Below are positions 34,715-47,100 of a stretch of 64,000 nucleotides of DNA, in pieces. This DNA comes from Aurifilum marmelostoma. Lineage: Eukaryota > Ascomycota > Sordariomycetes > Diaporthales > Cryphonectriaceae. The notes under the pieces are model-generated. The model had not been told where the DNA came from. It saw only the letters and a list, made by a program, of their open reading frames with translations, and did not search any database. Both the position numbers and the translations under genes were made by a program. The DNA lies in contig JAMXSV010000007.1 in the NCBI GenBank assembly GCA_027559495.1, positions 248,001-312,000 of the forward strand, read 5' to 3'. Numbering within the stretch: position 1 is the first letter of the stretch; every line of letters begins with the position of its first letter.

Positions 34715-37700
34715 TTAATGCGTCCCACGGGCAACGTCCCGTCTCTTGAGCCCATTGCTCCTGTTATACCAGTCCATCTTCTTCTGGCCGCCGCCGAGGC
34801 GCTTGTTGCTCTCCGTCCTGAAGGCCTCGGACACGATCAACGGCTCCTCCATGGGCATCAGCTCAGGATGCGAGTAGTATGGCAGCACCGTCTTCTTCGC
34901 CTTGCTGGCACTCGGCTTGGCTGGGGCGAGTGCGGCCATCTCCTTGCGCTTCTCTGTGCAGATCTTGTTGAGCTCCTGCATCTCGGAGCAGATCTGTGCG
35001 CGGATGAAGGCGGGGTCGGCTGTTGAGGCATCCTGCTGGATGAGGTCCTCCATCACAGGGGTGCGGGGCGTATAGGCTATCTCGTCAAGCTGTGGCGGGT
35101 ACCTCTCGGGGGTGATGGACTCGTCGAGACGCGCCTCGTCGCCTCTCTGCAGGAGCTGTTGGATGTCGATCGACTCGCCGGGCGGAATCGGCGTCCTGTG
35201 CGAGGGTGTGACGCAGTCCAGGTCGACCTCCTTGCGCAGCACGTGATCAATATCCACGGCGCTGAAGAAGGCACAGGCCTGCGGAAGGTCGTCGATGCCG
35301 ATCTGTTGCGCAAACATGCACCGTGTCCAGAGGTTGGCGACCTGTAAGGCCATGGCGGCGCGGTATCTGTCGTGGTCCTTGACGAGGTAGCGGATCTCGT
35401 CATGCACCGTGATGGCCAGGCGCGCGTCGATATTGAAGCGGCGGGTGAGGTAGTCCATGGCGACGATGAGGAGGTGGAGGTAGTCGACACCTGAGCTCTG
35501 GATCGCCCAGTTGATGCGGCTCGTGAGGAAGCCGCCCTTGCTGACATAGCGGCTCATCAGTGCCTCTGTGATCCCGGCGCCCAGGACGGGCGTGCGCGGC
35601 CGTTCTTGCTCGGCAAACTCCTCAAGCTTGTTGAAGACAAACGACTCCGTGCCGCCCCGCCAGAACTTGCGTTTATAGAGAAGCTTGCGTTCCGACTGCA
35701 TGCCCTTGGTGGCGGCGTACAGCTTCGTGGCGGTGTTCAGCGTCTCGCGGTCCGAAAGCGTGGGGTTGAACTGCCGCAAGAGTTGTGCGGCAAATCTCAG
35801 CCCAGCACCGTAGATCCGGCCGTAGTTGAACACCTTGGCGTCGCCTCTCGTGATGCCTAGGATGGAGGCCGTGCGCGAGTGAAGGTCGGTACCAGCCGCC
35901 TTGGTGCCCTCCAATGTCATGAAGCCTATAGCGTTGCCGCCGTGGATCTTGAAGATCGCATCCCCCAGGACACTCGCGATCCAGAGCTCCTCCGAGTCGA
36001 CATCCGCGCCGACAAAGCTGTACCCTGGCGGCGCCTTGACCATGGCCTTCAGCTCTGAGCCAACACGGGTCTTCTTTGCATTGCTCGCCGTCAACCACGT
36101 GTTCTCGACAGCCCTCCTCGTGATGGTGCCCATCGGGATGACCTGGGGCAGGATAAAGCCCTGGTTTGTTAGCTCGCTTTCGGGCTTGCCACTGTTGTGC
36201 GGCAGATCCTTCTCGTACACCACCAGCTGCGACCTGATCCTCTCACGTGCACTGATCCAGTATGAACAAGAAGCGTTCATCTCCAAAGCCTCCTTTGCGT
36301 AAGGGTACTCGGATGACAGTATGCCCTTCTCAAAGTAGGCCAGATAGCTTTTCGCCATGGGGTTGGCACAGCGCGCCGTGGGCCCATCTTTGTGGGGGAC
36401 CTTGAAGTAGGCGCCCTCTGTGTCGTCACGAAGCAAGGCGACCGTCTCCTCCTTCATGTCACACGCTTTGAGGGCCTTCTCGGTGTATTTGGACTTCTCC
36501 TCCAAGGGCACCCGGAATGTCCAGCCGTGCTTGTCGGACCAGAACAGCGGATAGCCCTCCCATGAGAGCCTCAACATGAGGGGCGCTATCCTCGTCCGGA
36601 TGGAGATGTTGATGGGCGAGTCTTTCTTTGGGAATAGGTCCTTGTACCATTTTGGCTTGCCGGGCATCTTCTGGTTTTTGGCCTCCCGCGGGGGGTCATT
36701 CTTTCTCTTCCCCTTCACCCACTTGATCTCCTGGCCAGACCAGTCGAGCTGCTTCAACCAGGGGTCATTGCCCCACTTCTCGGGGTCATCCTTGATCTCC
36801 AGAGCCTTGTCCGTCAGCGCTATGAGGCGTTTTTGGACAGCGACGGACAGACCCTGGTATGTTTCTTCGGCTTTGTTGATGTAGTCGTCCCAGGTCTCGT
36901 TCACCGGCAGGATGACCGATGACATGTGCCTAAGAGCCGCAAAGCTGACTGGATGGGGGCACGTCTTCAGGAAGTTGGGGAAGACGATCGAATAGACCCG
37001 GTGGGTGACGACCACATCGGCGGCGCAGTAGTTGAGGAGATCATCAAGCTTGGCCACAATCTCCTCCCGGTTCAGCTCCCCAAAATCGTCGCGGACGGCC
37101 TTGTCCATCGACAGGTTGAGATGAAACTTGGCCACGTCCCGCAACGAGTTGATGGAACTCTTGCCGACCCACAATTCTTCTTCGTCGTTTGATAGAGACT
37201 TGTTGCTCAACAAGGTGGCCAGCTCAACGTTGTCCGTCTCTCGCTGGATCTTCTCGCGCAGCTCCCGGCTCTTCTTGTGTTTCATCCATGTCGGCCGTTG
37301 TTGCGAGCACATGCCATTGACCGCCACATGAAGCGACATGGTATCCAGGAAGCAGTTCCTCGTCTGCTTGAGATCGTATTCCTCCAGTATCCTGGCCCTG
37401 TCGTAACCGATGTTGTGCCCCACGACGATGCGCTCCTTGGTGGGGTCGCCGAGAGGGACCAGCTGTGTCTGGTTCACCGTCTCGCCCAGGAGCCAAGGAG
37501 ACAGCCAGACGTACCATGCCGTCGGGCTCGCGGCGCAGGCCATGACGGCAAAGGGGCTGTCCTTCCACATGACCTCGACGTCAAACGAGAGCATCTTCTC
37601 GTCTGGTACGTCGACCTTCTCTGGCTCTGCAGGGCCGTTGCCACCCTCGGGATAGCTGTACCTGGTCCAACCGCTCTGATGTATCCATCTGTTGGGCGTC

Positions 37701-38255
37701 CGCGGCAGGACTGCTTTCGCAAACTGTTTTGCGTGATCCAGAAAGGGCTCAGCAGCGTCCACGCCGAGCCTGTAAAAGTGCTCGTCTAATGTTTGTGTGT
37801 CGGGGGCCTGCAGACCCGGTACCTTGAAACCGATGGGTTCTGTCTGGTCGGTGTTCTTGTCCAGCAGATCATGGCGTCGCAGGTGTTCCCTCGCGAGCTC
37901 GACAAGCTCCCGAGGCGGCGGCTTGCTCCCATTGGGGAAAATTTGGTTGTAGATGTTTTCGCTCAGCTGCTGTACGCCGACCTGGTTGACTCGTGCCGTC
38001 GATGGTACTGCCCGCATCTTGTCAGCGGCCTGAACGAGACTGGCGCATGCATGCAGTGACTGGAGTCTTACCAGAGAGACCCCTAGAAGCTATCTGCGCC
38101 TCTCTACTCTCCGTCGTCGTCGCCGCCGCCGCGACGGCCGCGGACTGCCAGCGGCGCTGAGCAGCCCATCTCGCATGGGCCCGGTGCTTGGCGAGCCGAA
38201 CAAAGCTCGCGGCGGTACCACCACTTCGCAGGCAGTCCCTGACCGGACTGAGCAT
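34715..38255 (-). CDS. MIP1: Mitochondrial DNA polymerase gamma catalytic subunit (Mip1)
   Basis: Two exons on the minus strand: 38255-38072 and 38007-34715; about 1158 residues. Exon 1 encodes an Arg/Ala-rich N-terminus without early acidic runs and with RRWQSAA near residue 35, fitting a mitochondrial presequence. The 3'-5' exonuclease motifs follow: Exo I LSFDVEV near residue 204, Exo II VVGHNIGYDRAR and Exo III NYCAADVVVTHR. The family-A polymerase motifs are Pol A (GADVDSEELWIASV), Pol B (GRIYGAGLRFAAQLL) and Pol C (AITVHDEIRYLV). All key acidic residues are present, so it should be active in both synthesis and proofreading of mtDNA. The intron (38071-38008, 64 bp) has GTAAGA, a GCTGAC branch and a GGCAG acceptor; a CAAG acceptor slightly upstream would break phase. 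Confidence 0.95.
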
Positions 38256-40793
38256 TCTATCTCATCCGGCAGAGTCTGCGGTCTGAGATCCTCCGGCTTG
38301 GAGGTGCAAGGTCAAGCCGGACGGACGAGTTGGATCGATCCTGAGCAAATCGCACCCGATTCGGACGTTTCGAAAGACGAGGAGGGGGTGCGCTTGAGGC
38401 CACTAATAAGGATTGCTGAACTGTTTGCTGGATTGTAGGTGTGAGGATCGCACTCGGTGGGAGATCATGGCTGGCATGCGTATGCACACGGATGAGCTCT
38501 CCAGGGTGAAAGTGTCGACCGAGGTTCAGCGCATCACCTTGAGGCGAAAAAACTGACAGCCGAGGATGCGGTTTCAAACGAGACCTGAGCGCACTCGACT
38601 GTGTTTCGAGCTTTGCGACGCGTAGATTCGAGGTTACGCCTGGGAAAATGGTCGTGTCGGTTCGCGCGGGAGGATTTGCGAAGGCGCCAAGTTTGGGGGG
38701 GGGGGGGAAGAGAAAAAGTTGCGAGGGGTGCCCGCGGTGGGTTCATCAAGCCCCTGCCAGGTCCCTACATGCTAGGGAGGATACGCTAACTTTGGAAATG
38801 ATGTCGCGTCCCTATGGTAGGTAACACACCACCACCAACCCCCCCACATCCTTTCTCTTCTACTGTAATTTGTTATATACGTCTGTACTTCATGAGCATC
38901 TTAGCATCTTGGCCAACCCCTCTCGATGAGGACCTGAGCCTACGTTTCAGAAAGTGACAAGAAGTGTTGACGTTGAGATGGTTATAAAATTTAATGTGCA
39001 TACTTCTAGATAGTGCAGTACCTTGACTTTTCCCCCCCTACCACCGTACCTCGCATTAGCAGTAAGCAGCGGCCCCATTCCGAAATCAGCGTTCGTTGGT
39101 TGCATAGACTATTTTGCTATAGGCTCGGATGGAGAGTGGGTGCAGTCAATGGTTCAGACGTCATCACATCTCAACATACTGAGGATGAGGACTTGTTCAG
39201 GTATGATAGTCTCGACTTGGGACTTGCTGGTGCTCTATGTTTCATCCATCTTCTCACTCTTTCCCTTTTTTTCCCCCCCTGTTGTTTCTTCAATGCCTGG
39301 TCTGTTGGCTGGCTCATAGCCCTGGCAGCGGTTCTTCTGATTTGAGGGCATGCACAGTATGGCCCCAAGTGATTTTCGGTCTGGGTGCCCAGACCTAGGC
39401 TAGCTCTGGATGAAGGCTCACGGTAGGATGTGATGCCCTGATAGGTAATGCGAGCTGCTATACGAACCGAGACTGGTCTCTTGTCTTCTTTGACTCGTAC
39501 AACCTGACGAGTCGCCCTTATTTGGAGAAAAGTGTGAGGTGAATTGGGGAACAAGTCTGAGAAGGGTGATCCCTGTGCATACCTACGACAAGGATACTCA
39601 TACCCATGGCACCTTCATCATGACTTGCTTGTTGGGCTTGGCATCCGCGTCTTTTGCGTTCACCCCCGTTCCCGCTTTTTTCCTCTTTGTTCCTTTGCTC
39701 AAGGCTAGAGTTTCGGACCCAACTTGGTTTTGCTGTCTATTGTTGTGCAACACATGAATGGATCTACCAGTGGTCTGGCCCGGGCCTCGGGAATCAAGTC
39801 TGCCAAAGGCCACCGAGAATGGATGGGCCACGGTGCGATTGTTTCTGAGATAGGGACGGGCAGGCAGCATCGGACGTGGATATTCACACGCCAGGCTTAA
39901 TCATACTGACCGGCCGTTGGGGTTAACTATAGCATGGGCAAGCTCTGTGTGTGGGCGTGCGTCCAGAGGGGGGGGGCGTACATACATAGTAGTGGTACGA
40001 AGTACGGCGCCACGGCACCACGGCACATCTCTGACAGCTAGCTACGAAGTACAACCCTCCTTTTCTTCCTTCTCTTCTTCTTCTTCTTCTTCTCCTCCAC
40101 TGCTGCTGCTAACTCCGTGTCCGTCTGCTCGGCCGAGTCCCTCACTACAGTACCACTTTAGACTGGGGAGGGTCAGCGAGAAATTCACAGCAGGCGGTGG
40201 TCTCCGTGAGACCGCATTCTGCAGAGTGTATGGCGAGGCTCCGGCACAGCGGGAAGCCATTCACCAACCCACCTGGTCAGCCGGGATCCATAGTATCCAT
40301 GCATATCTTCCCTGTCACATTTTGGCCATATCCTGCAGGTTCACAGAAAGTCCAAGTGAGCATGTCCCCATCCTGCCTTTTGAACTCAACACGCACCGGC
40401 CCACCTATCTGCACTGCAGACCGTCCTCCCAGTCTATTTATTCCGACTCGTGCCACTCCTCTCATCTCCTTTCCACTTGCAGACAAGCTGAGTTGAAAGT
40501 GTTGTGCCGCGGCCTCGCTTCTTGCTCGAGATGATCAGCCAAAAGTGTCTGCGCTGCACCTTAGGAAAACACACCCACCGTCTCCTGCAGCGTGCCTGCG
40601 GTCCTTCTTCCTCTTCTTCTCTTCTTCTCTCCCCCTCAAAATTTGACGGGCTTCTCAACCTCTTCATTTTGGACCCCAAGTCTAAGGCATCCTTATCATC
40701 TACATGCTGCCCCTCTATTGATTCCAGCTCTTAAGCTCCCCCAAGCTGCAGAGTAGTCAGCCTGAGGAACGATTTCCCGATTGTCACAGCGGA

Positions 40794-40849
<56 letters not shown>

Positions 40850-41117
40850 CCCCCCCCCCCCCCACACACACACACTCCTCCCCTTTTGTTCTTCCCACAA
40901 ATTTCATTCCTCACCGTGCAGTTGGAAGAACCTGGTTGTGGACCAGACAGTCTACAGCTCTCTGGTGAGATCAAGTCGACAAGCACCAGTCCCTTTAAGC
41001 AGGTAGCAGCCTGCCTACAGTTGTCGACTTGCATGCATATTGTCTATCTCTTGTTACATTTCACACATTACGTTGCTGCCAGCACATCAACTTCATCGAC
41101 AATCACGAAGGAAAAGA
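38256..41117. other. Divergent intergenic region (MIP1 and RING gene)
   Basis: About 2.9 kb between divergent starts. No gene is recognised. The left third contains the MIP1 promoter and a G13 run (38695-38707). The right third is C/T-rich and holds the large compound microsatellite at 40796-40875. The open frames here are Ser/Leu/Pro-rich products of C/T bias. Confidence 0.55.
40796..40875. repeat. Compound microsatellite (TC)n-(C)17-(AC)n
   Basis: About 26 TC units (40796-40847) run into about 17 C and then about 6 CA units (to 40875). It is the longest perfect simple repeat in the window and sits about 240 bp before the RING gene ATG. Confidence 0.92.
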
Positions 41118-42959
41118 ATGTCTGCCTCCTATGCAGACCTGGCCAAGCAGACACAGAGCATGCGTAAGAACAAACCCCCTCTGCTCTCACCAATTCCAGC
41201 CTGCATCCCTTTCACACATCCTGCAATGGACTGTCTGTGCCTTGATGTTTTCCCCTCGGTCTTGACGTATTTTTTTTTTCTTGTTTTTTCCTTGAAACAA
41301 CAAGACATCATTACAAGACACTTCTAACTGTGTAAATAGGAGATTTGCATTGGCTCCACACCGCATTCGTGCATGGCTCTTCCGTCACAGACCCTCCGAC
41401 GGGGAGCTACCAGAATCAGAATCCATCCAGACAGCCACACCTTGAGGGCCTCAACTACCCAGCAGCTCCCTCTTCATACGGTACTGTCCCCAACTCTTCG
41501 CCTTCAGGACAGCCTGTGAACTTTGGCAGACCCCACCTGGAGCCCAGTCTCTCTGGCGGTAGCTTCAACAGCATGCCTCAGCCTGGCCCCGCCTCTCAAG
41601 CAGTGCAGGGATCTGGCGTCTCCACAAGTGACCCCAGTCTTGCCGGCCCCAGCACGCCTAATCAATTGCTGCTCCACCCAGACCCAAGAGTGCCAGGATC
41701 ACCCGCCCCAGGATCAGCCGCCACAGGCCTAACAGCGCCTAACTTTGCAGCCACTAGTAACCTCTCTGGCGCAGGCGACTTCTTCGAGCCTTGGCTCCCG
41801 ACACACACACAATTCAGAACACAGCAACAACACTACTACGACGCCGGAAGTTCCCTCCACTTTCCATACCTTTCCAACCACTCCTCCACCAGTGCCTCTC
41901 CTGCAGTCCTACCTCGACAGACACCACGCAGCGTCACATTCGACGAGGCTGTGCATCTGGGCTACATCACCGCCCAGCCTCCATCGTACAACAACGCCTC
42001 GACGCTGCTCAGCCAGTCCCGGCTCCAGCTGCAACCGTCCTCTGGTGGCTTCCTCTCTGCCCGACCACGACCCGCCCCACAAGGCTACGTGTCTGCAGTA
42101 CGGACTGCTGGCCTCGGTCGAGACTCGGAGACCCAGTGGCTCCGACCGCCATCCAACTTCGTCAGGCTCCCGCACCACCGCCTTCCCTGGGAGAACAGCA
42201 ACGACCGCATCATAAAGGACGAGGACGAGGCGGACGGGGATAGCAACACCGTCATCTCCCCCCCGGTCGACGACGACAACATGCCTGCCTCCTCCAGGAA
42301 GCGCGCCCGCGCTTCAGCCTCCACCGATGAGCAGGCAGGTCCCTCCGTGGTCAAACGGCGCCGATCACGAAGCAGCCCCGCCTTGGTGCCGGGCACCAGG
42401 GCTGCAGTCCGCAGGTCCGCAAAGGACACAGGAGCCGTGGTTATACCAGATTCAGACGACATGTTTGAGGTCGGAGACGAAGAGGAGCCAGCCAAGCTCT
42501 TCGACCTGACCGGAGACAACGAGATACCCGAGGAGCTGACAGCGCCTCCCGAGGAGGATGACAGCATCAAGTTCGCCAAATTTGAATGCATCATCTGCAT
42601 GGACTCTGCGCTGAATGTGACGGTTACGCACTGTGGTACGTTGCAATCCACTAGGCCGCCCCACTCTGTCCCTCTCTCGAGTCTGAGGGTCCCCTTGTCT
42701 CTTTTTTTTCCTTTTTTCCTTTTGCTGGGCTCCTCATACTGACATTTTTGTAGGCCACATGTTCTGTGGCAAGTGCCTACACCAGGCCATGCACGCCGAG
42801 GTTACCAAGAAGATTTGTCCCATGTGTCGACAGAAGCTCGACTCGCGGCCCAAGAACGGCCAGTCGGCCTCAAAGAACGCAAAGACCTACTTCCACCTCG
42901 AGCTGAAACTCCGGCCGTCAAAGAAGGAGGGCAAGCAGCCTGCCCGGGTACGGACATAA
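41118..42959 (+). CDS. RING-finger protein, probable SUMO-targeted ubiquitin ligase (Slx8/RNF4-like)
   Basis: Three exons: 41118-41163, 41340-42635 and 42754-42959; about 515 residues. The C-terminus has a C3HC4 RING finger (CIICMDSALNVTVTHC, then across the last intron GHMFCGKCLHQAM and CPMCRQ), the E2-binding core of ubiquitin ligases. Two SUMO-interaction-like motifs lie before it: GAVVIPDSDD and KLFDLTGDNE, each hydrophobic with an acidic flank. The second resembles the classic (V/I)DLT type. Basic clusters (RKRARAS, KRRRSRS) suggest nuclear location. This layout fits STUbLs, which ubiquitylate sumoylated proteins in DNA repair. The N-terminal 350 residues are Ser/Pro/Gln-rich and unassigned. 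Intron 1 (41164-41339) has GTAAGA and a TCTAAC branch; intron 2 (42636-42753) splits the Gly before His of the RING. A generic RING ligase is the alternative. Confidence 0.78.
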
Positions 42960-43578
42960 TATTTGCCCGTGGAACTCCGTGCCTTTTCTAGAAGTGCTAG
43001 CGGCTGGTGTGAAAATTTCAGCCTCTTGGTAAACAAGAGGGCCGCAGCCTGGGACACATGACGGATATCCGTGGCCATAGTTGCACAAAACCGCCGCCAC
43101 CACCGTGATGCACCAAGACCTAGAGACAGAGGTGGCACGGCTGCATCACAGGCACATACTTCTATTTCTCTCTCAACCTGCTCATCAGCTTTTGGGCATA
43201 CAAATTTCACGACTACTTGCTCTTCGACACAATACCCTCATACCCCCCACAATTGCATCTGCGAGGCGTCCTACGAGGGGTGGGGTATCGAGGAAAGACC
43301 GATCTGTCCAGAGGGGACACAAGGAAAGACCAGAATGAATCAAGAAAGGAAAAAAAAAAAAAAAAAAAGTGTGCATGTCTCGACGGTTTCTCCTTTGAGG
43401 TACATAGACGGTCAGACAGACAGAGGAATCCCGAGGCTTTAGGCCTCGAGCATCGTAATTCAAACGAGGATCATCGAACTGACACGTCGTCCCCGCCTTG
43501 TGCTGATTGGTTGATATACGTGCTGAGTGCATGGTGAGCAAAAGACGACTGCATTCATGCTGCTGCCCCCGGCTGTTG

Positions 43579-43609
<31 letters not shown>

Positions 43610-44129
43610 TGCCGCCGCCGCCGCCGCTGCCAAGTTTGTCCCTTGGTGTCTCGTGGCTGCTGTCGTACACCTCGGCCCCGCCAGACGGAATGCGTCGTGT
43701 CCTCGATGAACAAGTACACGCACAGCCACCGCCCGTCTCCTCCATCTTCCCCCACGAATAACAAGACATGCTTGGAAACGTAGTACGGCAGGCGAGTATA
43801 CAAAGGTCTTGTTTCCCCAGAGACAGATTCTGTCGGGTAACGCCGACAAAAGAGCCAGAACCCTATGCATGGTCTTGAAAACATGACTTGACGCTGACCC
43901 GAGGTGTTTGATATACATTGATAAGACGCCCTCAGATGCTTTAGATTTTTTGTCTTCTCCCAGCTTGCGCCTTTATTTTTTTTACATCCTGCATACAATG
44001 CTTTTATGACTCTTGACGTAATTCTTCTTTATTTATTAAAACATCAATCATGTCTTTCGGAATTACCAAGTTGGTCAATGCCAGGGAGCCATTTCCCACC
44101 TCTCCATTGTTGACGTTTACCTTGCCTTC
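42960..44129. other. Convergent intergenic region (RING gene and NUP192 3' ends)
   Basis: About 1.2 kb with no recognised gene. It contains an A19-type run near 43349-43368 and a GTT/GCT/GCC trinucleotide tract at about 43573-43630. A/T-rich DNA near 43975-44045 probably belongs to the NUP192 3' end. Confidence 0.55.
43573..43630. repeat. GTT-GCT-GCC graded trinucleotide repeat
   Basis: Four GTT units, about nine GCT units and about six GCC units follow one another. No gene claims this stretch; the polyglutamine-like and polyalanine-like frames over it are not supported by flanking coding sequence. Confidence 0.85.
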
Positions 44130-47100
44130 TTAATGGAACAATCCTTGGGCGGCCACAGGTTGCGCAGCCCCAGGGCCCGTCAGGATCTCCTCCTCGAACT
44201 AAGATAAACGAAGAAGGAAAAGGAAAAAAATGGTCAGCGAGGGAGTTCATCGTCAAAGAAAGGCGGGGGATGGTCCAGAGTAGGAAGGGATTCTCACCTG
44301 CAGGAACCCCGTTGCAGTGATCAGCACCATGAACGCCTCAGCCAGATCCTCCATGTTCTCTTCGAGCTGCTGGCTAGGCGCCGCAGCTCCCAGACCCAGC
44401 CCAATGCCTGCGCTCTTCTTCAGCACCTGTACGATGAGCATTCTACACTCGGTCAGGAAGCGACGCGCAGGACCCTGGGTGACGCTGCTCTGAGGACCGC
44501 GGGCAAGCACCGCAGCACCGATAATGCGGGTCACTCGCAGCAGGAGCGAGTAGAGTTTCTCGAGGGCGAGCGCGTCTGAGCCTACGTCGGTGTCGAGATC
44601 AACTGCGAACAGACCTGAGATCTCGACGGCACGGAAGAGGTTGTTCTGCAGGACATGTTTGGCGCCCTCGCGGGTCTGGCACAGGGATTGGAGGAGGGCT
44701 AGCTTCGCACCCCAGAGGAGTTCCACATCGGAGTTGTCTGTTATACTGATTAGCCGCCTGCAGCCATCTTCAATAATACTTGCTGGGATGATGGGGTGAC
44801 TTGCCTGTTTGTATGGACTCAAAGCACTCCCGCCAGGCCGACTTGAGAGAGTCGACTATTACGCCGATGAAGTTGAGCCTATTCAAAGTCTCCACCACGT
44901 AGGAATCGTCCTCCACAATGCCGATCTTGACGAGGGCCCCCAGCAAGATGAGAGCTGCCGTCTGACCTCTAGCGTCGCTGCGCTCGGCGTCATCGCAGAT
45001 CACGTTCAAGAGTCGCTCGCCGTGCACATGAATCGACTTGATGGCATGCTGTCGACTGGACATGAATACTTTGCTGTGCCCAGCGATGCCGGCCAGATAG
45101 CGGTAGCAGATATTATAGTAGAGAGCACGGAGCTCCGAGCTTCCGGCCCACCGGCTGATGGCCGACAGACAGATCTGGAAGAGCTGGAACAACTTGTCGC
45201 TGATCAGGTCCCCGGCGACCTTGCTATTGTCTTCCGCGGCCGAGAAATCAACTTTGAAGAGTAGCACTTTGCCTAGCTTCGCGAGCTCGTGAGCCTCCTC
45301 CTGGTGGCCTGAAGCATAGACGTCCAGGCTTGGGAGCATCACCTGAAGTGCCTGCAGCAGAAACGAGGTTTGATCGCTTCCCTTGAAGTCATTCGACTCG
45401 AGCATAACCAGGAGAACCTTTGTCCACGACTTGAGGACTCTCAGTCGAAACGAGGCTACCTGTCTTTGTCGATTAGAAAAACCCAGATATTCCAGGAGCA
45501 CCCCTTCCTCCTTGTCCATGGCGTTGATATCCTGCTCGGAGGCTAACTGTCCCAGACTGGCAAACTCTTTTCGTTTCAAGAGGATGACCTCTCTGACCCT
45601 GTCAAGATTGTAGACTGTGTTGCCGCTTGCATCATCTTCCAAGTATGGTGTCAAGTCCAAGTCTCGGTACAAATCGAAAGATGGAGGTGGTACATCCCAG
45701 AATTGATCATCCGCCGGGAGGAAGTCGAACAGATCGAAGATGCCTGGTACCGGCCTCATCTCGCCGTCATCGTCCTTCAGCTGTCCGTTCAAGGCATCCA
45801 GGAGCCGCCTTTTGAGGTGAGGCTGTCTCTGCTGGGAAATGCTGCAAAGCTCAATGCTTGCATACTCCAAAGTAAGAGAGCGCAGGGCCAGGAAAGAGAT
45901 AAAGGCCATAGAGGCGTCGGACAAAAGGAAGTCGGGGCCCGTCATGACTTGGCCGTCCCATGGCAGAAGAGGCTGGATCGTGATTTCCCTGAGCAGCAGA
46001 TGGAAGCTGAAGTCGTTCTCCCTCAGCTCCGCCAGAGTAATTGACGAAGACAGAGGCGATGTCCAGAGGACCTGAAAGATGCGCATAATTTTGAACTTCA
46101 GGTCAACCGTCCACCTCCATATGCCCGTTTCCTCGTCGCCAAAAGGCACCTCAACCAGGACGCGCAGCATCTGGTGGAACAGAGACGTACCAGAGTCGAA
46201 CGCTCCGTCCTTCTTGGCCGAGATGAAGTCAATGCCGCACTCAAACCCGAGAAGTTGGTGAGCAATGGTGGGTTGATCGGGGGTGGCCTGCAGGCAAGCA
46301 AACAGAAAGTCCAGAATGTACACTTTGATCAGGTAATTAGGCGCCTCGGCTTTCCGCGAAATATCGAGTGGCTCCGTCAGGTCTGCAATGAACGATGCCG
46401 CGATTGCCTCGCCGTCACCCATCTGTTCTAGTGCCACTATGGCCTTGTTGCGGTGCGTCTGACCATAATGCCCCGGACTCCAGGCTGAAGCGATCCTCAG
46501 GGAGGACGAGATCTTCTCCAGCAATTTCAAGCAAGCAAGTGTCAAAGCCGGATGACCCATTCCGCAATAGCGCCCTAGATCTACCACCAGAGTGATGTGG
46601 CTCATGATACCGTCTTCGAACGAGAGGTAGGCCGGCGCAGAAAGTGTTTTTCTGTTTGGCTGATCCTTGATCAATGGTCGTATGAGGTCGACATACGTGT
46701 TCTGCATCTCGAGGACTTTGGTGACCACCTCTACTGCTCGCAGCGTACTCAGTATTATTGGCGACTCTGGTTGTGCACTGGCGATCTGAGTGAGCTCATC
46801 GGGATACTTAGGGCTAATAGTACTAAACAGTGCATCCATCACTCGGCGGTTGAGCATCCATTCCATCACCCGGGCGAAGGGGTGTAATTTGACGTAACTA
46901 GCCAGATCTGTCGTCGAGATAATTGCGTCCACAGCAATGCTTGTCTCGTGGCTTAGGAAGATGAGGTCCTCGTTGAAGTTGTCCAGACACAGCAGGATGA
47001 ATTCAAAGCAGCTCAGCCGCAGCGTCCGGGTCTGAACCGTGCCTCGGAGCTCTCCAGAATTCTCGCCCAAGACGTTGCCAAGTACGTAGTCCACGTATGG

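Noticed and set aside
39917..40534. 205-codon + strand open frame upstream of the RING gene
   Set aside because: Ser/Pro/His-rich product of C/T bias, broken repeats, no family resemblance.
43527..43998. PolyA/polyQ/polyL frames over the trinucleotide repeat at 43573-43630
   Set aside because: Three frames give homopolymeric peptides and no adjoining sequence resembles a protein; treated as a non-coding microsatellite.
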